A program made the translations under genes and the position numbers. Below, piece after piece: positions 12,527-23,905 of a DNA stretch of 64,000 bases (position 1 is the first letter of the stretch; each line of letters opens with the position of its first letter). The DNA comes from Aquila chrysaetos chrysaetos (lineage: Eukaryota > Chordata > Aves > Accipitriformes > Accipitridae), in contig NC_044006.1 of assembly GCF_900496995.4 (NCBI RefSeq), positions 60,805,204 to 60,869,203 of the forward strand. Direction: 5' to 3'. The notes under the pieces are model-generated. The model did no database searches and was not told where the DNA came from. It saw nothing but the letters and a program-made list of their open reading frames with translations.

Positions 12527-15500
12527 GCTTATATACCTCTCAGTGTCTCAACTGTCCATCTGAGATTTGCTCCTTCTCAGTGGGGCATGATGATCTCCAG
12601 GGGCAATGCTGTCCTTCTGGGACACAACCCGTTTTTGACTGAGAGAAAAAAATGTGACTATATTCGAAATGCACCTGTTTAGAGCAGCATCAAAGTAGCA
12701 GCATCAAAGCAACTTCTCCTGCACTGTAATTTGTGTAGCTCTGTAACTGTCTATTCCCTTTTCTAGGCCACAGATTGACATGTGTCTTTGTTTTTGCCTT
12801 GGGAACAGTACTTGCTTCAGTATTGTTGATTGGAAAATAGGTCTTTATTTTTTGTTGCACTGTTTCTCAGCTGGATCAGTTCCTGATTTGGATGTTTAGC
12901 CACACAAGCATTTTTGACAGTGCAATGGAAAGGGAGATGAGGGATCTGAGGGGGGCAGCTGGAAGCACAGAGGACACAGGGCCTGTTCAGATCAGCCACA
13001 TCAGCTCTACTGCCAAATGCCAAGTGTCATGTTCTTGTACAAAAATTTTGTTGATTACAGTGATATAGTTACACAAGTGTGGCTGTAGTGGGACAATCCT
13101 GTGTGAATACTTTTTTTTTTTTTTTCCTGGGACCAAAAGTTGCCTTTTTGGTATATCCTACACCAAACTAGAGGTAGTTGCCCAAGAAGCTACATAGCTG
13201 CATTGGTTTGCTTTCCTGTGCTTTAGATCCAGCCCACAGAGCCATACTTAAGAACCAGAATAATTAACCATATTGGTATTTCAGTTATCGTCACGGGGTG
13301 TCTGAATATTGCAGAGATGAATGGGGCTGTTCCCACTTCTCAAAGACAATTTGTCAGGCTCTCTGCACTCTTGTGGGCACCTCTGCGTGACCTTTTTTCC
13401 AATTAATTTTTTTTTTTAAGGTTTTCATCACAGCTATAACAACTGGAGATGCTCCCTCCTGCCTTGCTGTGGGAACAGGGGTGTTTGGGGTAGGGCTGCA
13501 TCCCTGAGCCTGGTCCAGGGACCCCATCAAACCACCCTGCCAGTTGCTAGGCAGCCGGTGAGCTCTGTGCGGCAGAGCCAGCACACGCCAGACAGGCATT
13601 GCTAGGCAGCCTGAGCTGCTGGAGAGCACAAAAATAATAAGATTCAAAATTGCAGCTTTGAGGATGCACAAGATAAGTGCGGCACAAAAATAAACAGTTT
13701 TATTGTATTTTGACATGACCTTTCTCCTCTAATATATCTTCACTTGCAGGATTTGCCTTCTGTCTCAACTCATTTTTCATAAAACTCTCCTCTTCATCCC
13801 TCCTGTGTGCTTATCTTTGCTCCTCAGCAGTGCTCTGGTGTCAACAGTCCTTCCTTTCCTCTCACCTCCACCACCCTTTTCACAATCTGTCATCTCGGTT
13901 GTTCCCCTCCCATGTTCTGCTGGATTCCCTGTTCCTTTGGCCTCTTTCATTTTGGTCTTAATTCTTTCATCTTTCTCAGCTCAGCCTCCAGCCACCAGGT
14001 TGCCTCCTGACTTTGCCTTTCCATTTTCACTGCATCAAAGAATTCCTCCCATATCTTCTGTTCCCGGCTCCTGATCTAGGTCCCTTCTGCTGCCGTCACT
14101 TCCAGCTGCTCATCACAAGGTAGGCTTATCTTCTTAATCCCTCAAAATACTGCCAAGGCAGAGAAGGCATCCACTGCCCTAAGAGCAAGGGAAAAGTGGA
14201 GGATCCAGACCCTGGTGATGCAGCCATACATATGCAGAAGAAGCCCATTTCTTTCTTCCTAGACCTAAACCAGGTAACATGGGCATTGTGTGACAAATGA
14301 CAAGATGGCTTGCTTCTTGCACCAGTAACAAATAAGGCTAAACTATTTTGTTATAAAAACATTTTGAGGAAGGGCTGGCTTTAAAACAACCACTTAAAGC
14401 AGGAGGTGGATTTCTGGCAGTAATCCTTTTCATTAGCAAATGTTTTTTGGCCTTCTTTTATTTAATGGCTTTGGGGGGGGGTAGTTTAAATATGAAAAGA
14501 ATCAATCCCATTGCAAGGGGTAGGCACTGAGTGAAAGTCAGCTTTCTGAATAGACCCATGCAGGTTTGGCCCACTCATTAGAAGGCAGGTTGGAATTTCC
14601 TGATAAAATAGCTGTTTGTTGGAGGATGCCAGTCCTTTAAAATGGAAGACTTTCTTTGATGTGTATATGTGAAATAAAACTTTCCCTGGGAAAGGTTTTT
14701 TACCCTGCATAGAGCAAAAGCAGACAGAGAGACACCTTGCCTGGGATAAAGTAATATTTGGATAATTAGCAGTGAAAGGGAATATAGCAGATCCAAAGGC
14801 AAGTCTCCTGTGTCCCTGACTTGAAAGTGGGCACTAAAAGGTGGATGCCCTATGTCAGCAGTGTCCTACTTGCTTAGCTCTTTGGAGTGAGCATCCCTAG
14901 CAGGAAAAAGCACTGTTCAAGGCCTTGAGAAATGTTTTTAAGTCTGAAAACACCATTAGCACCATTTCTGTTCTGTTTTGCACCACTTGATAAAGGCTAT
15001 GAGAATAACTCAAACAAAAATATTCCAGAGTGAATGCATATACCTGTAGAGCCACACCAGGCTTAGTGGGGCTTATTGGCTCAGACATTATTTGCAGAGT
15101 CATCAGGAATATAACTGCTTCCTTGAGACATAGAGCCTAAGATGGCTTTGCAAATTCATGCCGCACTGCAAATGCTGTCTTGAGACCACTGGCTAGTGCT
15201 GAACCCAGAGTTAATAAGCTCTTCTGGACTATATTTACTATATACAGAACTGAAGTGTATCTGGTGTTCCTTGGAGCATCTCTAATATCCAGGTTTTTCT
15301 GTTCTCCATCAGTTCCCAGTGTCCTGTGATCCCAGAAAATGGAGAGTTGACTGTGATAATACCATTATCTGGTTTATACGCACCTCAAAATTGATTAGTC
15401 CATGATCATGACTATAACTAACTGCAATCTCTGGCCTAATTTACTTCCTATCTTCAGTACTAAGTTTCTGTATGTTAATTGGATGGGTAAAAACCAGAAA

Positions 15501-18500
15501 GCAGTAAACATCTATGTTTCAGTTTTCAGTGTTTCAGAGATAACATTTGATCTATCTCTATGGATTTTTTACTTTTTTATCAATTGAAATTATTTATGTA
15601 TGTCCATTTTTATGCTAAACAAAAAGAAATCAGACTCATCAAAATGTTCTTAGCATAATGGAAAGCCTTAAAAGAATATATTATTGTGAAGATAATTTAA
15701 TTCCACAATTGCAATTTTTCATTGTATTTGAGGAAATGTAAGCATGGCTAGGAATTACTTTTACATACTTTCTATTTAAAAGATTCCTGTTTTTCTAAGC
15801 CCCACAGGTTTTTTTGATGCAGATTAAAAGCATTCGTATTCTGTACTGATTAATTGGTATGCCTCTTTTGCATTTAAATATATACTTCATTGAATTGCAG
15901 CTTTCCATCATAAAGCAGAAAAGAAAAAATAATTAAATGATAACATCATGCTATCACAGAAAGAGTGCTATTTTCCCAATAAAAATAAATATTTGACAGC
16001 AATTCTGTAGTGATAGTATTTCTCAGCATAATATTTGGATGGCAAAATAAGGCACAGCATAATAGTATTTTTTTTCAGCAAGTAAAAACACATTACAGTT
16101 ATTGGGTCTGTTCCAGCTCCCAGTGAAACAGTAAAGCTTCAACTGGAAGCTGCATTGAGTCTATGGGGTTGAGCAGTACTTGAAAAGGAGTATCTTCAAT
16201 AGGCATTGAAAGCAGAAGGAATGGGATTGGATGCACAGCAACCCTCAGATGCAGTTGTCTACTAGAAAATCATTTCCACACTAAGATAACATTGACATCC
16301 TCCTTGGCATTGTCCCAGTCAGAGCCCAAACACAGACTGTGCAGATAATGAAGGTAAAAAGTCATTACACATAGACTGAGGCTATTCTCTGTTGGGAACA
16401 TTTAAAAATAAATCAGGCCATTTAGTGCAATCCAACAGGATTTAAAGGGTAAGCATTGGCTGTTTAGAATAAATAGGGTTTTTCTTTCCTGCTACTTTTC
16501 ATTACATAACAGGAACAATCTCTTGTGCCTATGAGATTGATTACATGTCTCAAACTTAGTTTAGATATTAATCAATCTCAGCAACCGCTTATTGTTTTCT
16601 GTAGCATAATGCAGTAGAAATTGTCCTTTAATTACCACTAATGAAAGTTACCTGCAGTGAAAGTGAATATATGCCACTGGAAAATGACTTGGTTCAGAGG
16701 GCAGCCCATGCAAATATGAACGATCTGTACAATACACAGGCGCAATTAGAAGTGAATATGTAAATTACCAATGGCAGCTTCCTGCTATGCTCAACTATTT
16801 GATGTCAACATTAGCTGTGAATGTTTCAACTTATTTGGTCATAACCGTAATAATCCCACAGTATTTTTCTGGCCAGTATGTTTCTTTCCTAAAGGGTTGG
16901 GAACTTTTAAACACTATCGTGTAATAAATACATACTTACTCAGTATTAAAAATGTTTCTAATGTTCTTTAAAATAATTCTGAGTATGAAGTGGGTTAATT
17001 ATGCTTGCCATCACTTCTCTTTAAATGTCTGACCCTTCACTCTGTGTCTGACATGTTTGTACTTCTCAAAATTTCTTCGGTGTATAAGGTGGAGCCTATC
17101 TAGGGTTTTACGTCAATTGGAAGAGGTCTCATAACTAGATATCCTTGCTTATAGACTAAGGAAAAAAAAGATTTATTTAATACTGTTCTGACTGCAAAAG
17201 AGATCAAGATGCTGTTTTACATGGAAGATATAGTATAGACACCTCACTGTACTGTATGTGAAATTTGTAGTTAAGTTTCCCCTTGTAATGCTTTGCTTTC
17301 AGTTGCTTACACCTTAGTCAGTCTTAATTTAGCCCTAGTAGCACATATTTCTATTTCAGACTTTATTTTTCCCCTTCAGGGAATTTGTGAGGCAGAAATA
17401 AGAAGAAATGCTTTCTATTGAATCCATTACAAATATTTCAGCCAAGAGGTTAAACCCCCAGCAGCTCTGTATTTTGAATGAGGACTTTCAAATCTGGCAG
17501 AAGGTCGTTTCAGGGCCATACCTCCTGCTCTTCCTGAGAAAACCTGACAACATTTGGTTAATTCCTAAGTTTCTAAAAGCAATATATTTGCATACTCTCA
17601 GAGTTTTTATGAGTTAAGATACATCTGCTGAGGAATTGGGCTACACTGATGATGTGCACTGCAAAGGCCAGGGGATTTTCTCTGCATTTATTTTATTTTG
17701 AACACATAATATCACTGTGATGGATAATGGTACAGAGGGATTGTAACCCCTGGCACCTGGAGTGTAACAGTATGATGAATTCTGGGGCAAGAGGTAGTGG
17801 AGGGGTTTGCAGGGGCCAGAAAGAAGGGGCATGAACAAGTGTGAAAGAGGAGGAGAAGAATAGGTCAAGAGGAACTGTGATGAGATGCAGGTTGTTTAGG
17901 TATGTGGTATAACAGGATGGGTGATCATGGTGAATAACAGGCAGGCTGAGGAGAGCACTAAAAAAATAGAGACATTTCCCACACAGGACATAGACTTGGA
18001 CTCAGGAACTTATTTTCTCTCGTTTTCTCACAATAGCCAAAAATTTCACAGAAAACTGTGGACTACAGTCTACAATTATGGCCAATTACTCCTGCTATGT
18101 AAATGTCATTTGCTGTAGATCTGAAAAATCAAATCCTGATGTTGGTACTGATGTTGACCGCACACCGAACTCTTAGCAGGTTGAAACAATATATTGACCA
18201 GTTAATTACCTAGTGAGTACCATCATCTTATGATCTCACAGTGTGATACTTGGCTGGGTATCGTCATACAAGCTAATAAAAGGGGTAGGTCTTTTTTATC
18301 CCAGAAATTTTTTGAAACAGGCTCTCTTTTGAAAACTCTTTTGGTTTCCGGTGGAAGCAAAAATGTTTTGTCAAAAAAAAATTGGGCTGAATATCTTTGC
18401 TCAAATGGCTAATATACATGATTTTTAATGGTTTTTATTGTGTGGCCTGAAAGGTTCCTCATCTCATTTCAGAGAAAAGAATTCAGTATTCAAATGCTTT

Positions 18501-19004
18501 CTTGTTCTACATTAGGAAAAGAGCAGCAAATCCGACATATGATACCTCATTCGAAGATATTATGTCTTCATAACTGAAAAAGCCTCATTTCAGTTACCTC
18601 TTTAAGTATTATTTACAATAGCCTCATGCTATAATAGTCTATTAGAACAATAAAATTGCTATAAAGTGATTTTCCATTACAGTTCTGTGATGGATATAAA
18701 CTACATCGACCTGTAACACAAGCCTATAGCTTAAGTTATTCTGTTGCTGCACTTCAGCTGAAAGCCAGGTGGTGTTGGTTAAAGTAGCAGTGAGTCAGTC
18801 ACAACCCTGCTACCTTCCAGCATGGTCACCACTGGCCATCACACACTGGTGTTAGGCTGGTAGCTACTAACCATTCCCTTGGCACATGGCAGACACCTGC
18901 ATTTTCTGGATCAGAGTATCACTTATTTTACCCCTTAAGCAATATTAGTCAGAGTTAGCAAATGACTATGAGAATATTGTGTATATCAGAAGATATTAAT
19001 AGGA

Positions 19005-19185
19005 AGGCCTTGCAGGGCATCCAGTCCATCTCTTGAATACGGCAAAATTGTCCTCTGTACTTCATAGTCCAGCTTTTTATGCTCTCTAATTTTAAATGTC
19101 CCTACAGAAAATGGCCTGGAGTTTCCAATACATCAGCTCTCAGGCTGTTCCACGGCCCACTATGGTACTGCACAACTTGTGGAAT
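19005..19185 (-). mobile_element. Possible ancient CR1/L3-type LINE 3' fragment
   Basis: The plus strand reads GGCCTTGCAGGGCATCCAGT and further along GGAGTTTCCAATACATCAGC then CAGGCTGTTCCACGG. That order (a ...CATCCAGTCCA... block, a middle ending TTTTAAATGTC, then a ...CTGTTCCA... block) matches the 3' region of minus-oriented CR1/L3 LINEs, as seen more clearly in the copies at 44.5 and 57.95 kb. The match is eroded and from memory, so both the boundaries and the assignment are tentative. Confidence 0.4.
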
Positions 19186-22100
19186 GCTAAGGGTGGCATT
19201 GCCATATGACTTTTCACAGATTTGCATACAAATGTACTTTACCAAGGTTTAGTGAAGCCACAGGGGAATATATTTACTTATAAGTGCCTAGGAATAAGGG
19301 TTACAGCAACAACCTAACAATTCATGTCTAATCCATTGCTAGGGCTTATTCACAAAATAGACTGTATAAATTATGCTGTCCAATGCATAACCATTTTTGT
19401 GTGAAAGTTATTAATCAAATAAAAGGAAGTATTTTGTCTCAAAGTAGCTCACGAGCTACAAAAGATAGAATAAGCAAAAAGGCTTATTCATCATGAAATA
19501 AGAGTTTTCCTATGCAGGGTAATACCAAAACAATTATATAAATTTCTAATTTATGCCTTAATGTATGTCAGAAATCTCACAATAGCAGGCTGGTTTTGTG
19601 TGTTTCCCCCCACCCCCCCAAAGCAGATCTCTCATATCATTTGTCTTCTAAATTTGTGTAGGAAAACTTCAAAATAATGAAAGAATATGTTTTGCACTCA
19701 GTGGCATGTATTTATTTATTAAAGCAATACACTAGTTGTTTTACATGATGGTGGCTAAAACTGCAAACTGTATTTGATATAACTTGTATTTCTTAACCTT
19801 CTCTGTTGGTTATTAGGAAGAGATTTAGTCAGAAGAGGGTTTGTTTTCATATAAATCTGTAATCTGAAAGCTAAATTCAGGACACAGAGGCAATATATAA
19901 GTCTCTGATTCTAACTGGAGGGTTGGTATGAATAGTATTTCTTCCTTCTCACTATTCCTGACATTTAGAAATCTGTTTTGATATGTGATTATATTACTCA
20001 ATAATTAATCCAGGATAATTTAGCACATCTTCTCCTACCAGTTAAAGTTACTTGGTTTTGCTCAACCATTTCTCAACATCATACTTGTAGAAAAAAAAGG
20101 ATAGAAATTTGTTTACTATAAAACATACTGCCATGTATATTATTCAGGGAGGGCCACATTACATGAATGAAATTATGTCACAGTGGGATGAAAGAATTGA
20201 TCCTATCTACCTACCTGATCCAGATGTTTAGGACACACCTGACTTCTCTGTGGGTGTGAATGAATGAGCACGTCTACCTCATAAATACAAAAGCACCAAT
20301 AAAACAAAAAGTGTGCTCTAGCAGGACAGAAATACCTGTTACTGTGTTGCCAAAGTGCTTCAGCTCAGCTGTGGGAGCCTGCTGCTTCACTACAGGGTGG
20401 TGTAACTAACCCCAGTGACAATACCAACTGTGCCATGACCAAGGAGGTTTGCTAAAACATCTGCAAGAGGCTTGTGCTGGCATGGTTTTGTAGCCAAGGC
20501 TTGGCCATCCTCACACAGCCCCACCAAGACAAATCTGGAGCAAGGACTTGGTCAGCACTTCTAAACTGTTTAACTGAACCTGGTTTACTCTGACTGAAAT
20601 GAGTAGAGGAACATTTACAAGAGCAGTTGCAGAGGCAGACTGGAGGGGCAGCAATCAGCAGCTGTGGATGTGCAGGAGATGGTCACCTCTTCAGCCATCT
20701 TGGAAGTAGCTGGCAGGGAATATGTGAATGTCGCCTGTGTTCGTGGAAAGAGGTTTAAAAATTTATTTACTTTATTAAAATGTCATTTAACTCTGTCAAC
20801 TAAAAGAGGGCAAAACTTGAAAATTTTTCATTTGTGTCTATTTTGTTTTTAATTTCCAGCCTTTGACTGAAGGGGGAATTCAGTTTCACTACAGGATGAG
20901 TTGACACCCTTGTTCTAGCACTATTCTGCTCTGTTGAATAGTGCCTGATCTGTGAGTTAATTTGATAAATGAAGACATTTTGTGCACACATGGTATGCAT
21001 TTTAACAAGCTTCAGTGTGTTAACAAACTGCTCTGAATATGGTGGGCCCCACCAGGAAGCACGTAATTTGAGGCACATGAGAAGGAGATGCAGACTGGAG
21101 GAAGTAAAGATAGTCCATTTGGAATGACTGAGCAGGCACCAGAGAGCTGCTTTCTAGGGTGGGCATGAGCCTTAATTTACTTTTAATACAACTGTTTTCA
21201 ATGTGTTTTCTCAAGTCATTCCTAACTCCTTTTCAATACCTCTTTTCAATAATGTAAAGTATGCAGATCCATTGATCTGGGGACTTGTCCTGCTTCTTTG
21301 TACCCCCAAATTTCCCATTTCAAGACATGTAAGACAACTTCCTATTTTCAACATATGAGGTAAAAAATGTAATCATTTTATCATTTTTGTACATACTCTG
21401 TTATCAATTCCCTATACCAGTTATGTCATAGAGACTTTTTAATGAAATAAACTACAATGATGCTTTAGAGATGCAGATGACAGCATCCAGCACACATGAA
21501 ACTCCTTCACAATGATTTAGAAAATATCTATCTGTGAGTCCTACTGTGAATGCAAATCTGAGTCAAGAAATAAGGGTAATGACAGGTGGCAGAAGAAAAA
21601 CACAAGGCCAGAATTCCTGACAGTCAAGAGCTCCACCTTGTAAATGTACACAGGACTTAATTTTACTATTGCAAAATCAGTGGGATGCTTAGGATGTTGA
21701 GTTCGAACATGTGCATAATCACAGACTTACTCAGCGCAACTGCTATTTTATCTTCAAAAGACACGTATTTGGGCTGTGGTTACAGCGGTTTAATCTCTGT
21801 ATTGTGAATGTCTCTTGTTCCTTCCTCTGCCCCCCAAGCAGTTTTGGATTTGTTTATGCAGAAGAAAGGGGGAGCTGTGGTGGAAGTGGTGTCAGAAGGC
21901 TTGTGCAGCCAAGAAAGCACCCCACTGCCACGTGAGCCACAGCACAACCCACCTAATCCAGGGAGGAACGGGCTCTCCAGTCTCTTCCTTTGATCTGTTT
22001 AAAACTCATATATTGCTTTTACCAACGGCTCATAATGTATTCATCAATTCCATATATAACATCACTACTTTATATATTATGTATGTACAAATATATGTGT

Positions 22101-22794
22101 ATATAGTTGATCATTACATTGTTTTCTCTATTATAAAACAGAAATACATTCATGTACTTTTTCCAAAGATTTAAATATTTTTAAAACTTTTGGAAAAAGG
22201 AAGTCAGTAAGTAGTGTCCACAGTACATTTATCATGACATAGAAATTTAGACTTTGGGATAGACAGCCCTACTAATCAAAAGCTTTAGTTTTTAAGACAC
22301 TTTTTTTTTTTTAAGAACTACCATGCAAAAGAATGAGAAAGCACACCAAAAGTTATTAAGTGAAAAATGAACAACCACCCCCTCCTGCAAAGGTTGGAAA
22401 CAGGATTGAGCTGCTTATAATGCATGATTTGCTAAGGTAGCTGACAGACATTTATCCCAAGGGTTCATACAAGTCAAAGGTCATCTGCAAAGAAATGTGT
22501 AGCTCCCTTTATAAAAAAAATCTTTAGAAATTCAGAGGTCCTTCCACCTGCAGGATTTTGAACAGACAGTGAAACAGTAACATATCAGGAGAGTGAACAG
22601 AGCAATAAAACGAGATCTTTAATCACAGTGTTTAAAACCCAATTTTTTATTTATATTAAAAGGAAAATAAGGGAGGTCTAGTTATCTGCAGGTTCTAAAT
22701 TTAGATCTTCTTAAATCAGCATGTACAGATTAATCACATCCAAGAGTTTTAAATGAGCCAGCAAAGAGCATTATGGACTGTTAATATTCATTCT

Positions 22795-23905
22795 CAATCA
22801 GTTTTCAAACATTGGAGAAGTTCCAGAGCACTGAAAGAAAGCAAAGGTTGTGCCAATATTGAAAAAAGATATATAGGTATTGTAGGCCTATCAACATAAT
22901 ATTGATCCCAAGTATACAAGAGGATGACTGACAGGAGATTCCATTAAGAAAGAATTAAAGAAGGATAATTTAATTAATGCAAATCAATAGGAATGTATGG
23001 ACAAGTGAACATATATTCAGGACAACTCAATATCCTTTTCTGTGAGAATACAAGTTTGATAGATAAATGTAACTGTGTTGTAGAAATATATTTACACTTT
23101 GTAAAATATCTGACTGCATAAAATGTTGATTGAGAAACTACATTAAAAATTTTAAAAATAAATTATTATTGTAATAGAAAATCATAATAGTGCATATTAA
23201 ATAAAAAAAATTACTGACAGACTTCAAATGTGGTCATAAAGGGTGAACTGACCTTGACTCCTTATTGTTTAACTTATTTTGAATAACCTACAAGAAAACA
23301 ATAAAATCACTGCTGATAAAATTTGCAGAGAGCACACTGATTAGGAGAGTGACAAATAATTAAAAGAACAGACTGACATGATAGAATAATCTGATAAGCT
23401 AGCTGCAAAAATAGTGTGATGGAATACAACCCAATACCGTTCCATCACTCCAAATGAAAGCTTTAAGAGTACACACTTAAAATGTGGGTCCTCAGCTACA
23501 AGTAGGGTATGAGGCTCCTGTGCTTTGAGGCCCTCATCCTCCTCTACATCCAAAAGGGTCAATGAATTCCAGACATACGAATGAGAATATTGAGTTTGGA
23601 GAAGGCAATACCTCAGTCCTCTATTGCCTCTGACATTAATACAAGTATTCCTGCGTCACTGTACCTAGCAGTAGTATCTATGATTCAAGAAAGATGTTAA
23701 AATATTGGAAAGACATAAGAATGAAAGAACTAATTTTACTGGAGTGAAAGCATCAGTGAATTCAATTCTAAATGAAGGAAATCAAGGGGTTGCTTGATTT
23801 CTATTTATAAGGATTCATAGGATTCTTGGAGAACCCTTCAGGAGGATAATGGTGAGCTCTCTAATCTGGCAAACAAAGCTACAGAAAGATTAAAAACTGA
23901 TAACA
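22795..23905 (+). mobile_element. Ancient, decayed CR1/L3-type LINE (reverse-transcriptase region)
   Basis: No open frame survives, but the DNA keeps the order of segments of an old CR1/L3 ORF2. A TTGTGCCAATATTGAAAAAAG block and TAGGCCTATCAACATAATAT lie near 22849-22904. TATTGTTTAACTTATTTTGA and AAATCACTGCTGATAAAATT (followed by TGCAGAGAGCACA) lie near 23263-23338. GATTCAAGAAAGATGTTAAA with ATATTGGAAA lies near 23682-23711, and GGGTTGCTTGATTTC with CAATCTGGCAAACAAAG-like text near 23787-23880. These correspond to the conserved stretches around the RT catalytic region and its C-terminal extension in amniote CR1/L3 copies. The element is far more diverged than the CR1 at 300-1072, so it is probably much older. 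Boundaries are approximate. Confidence 0.65.

Noticed and set aside
13354..13716. 120-codon minus-strand frame
   Set aside because: No domain or homologue is recognised and it ends in low-complexity Lys/Trp codons over an A/T run. Treated as chance.
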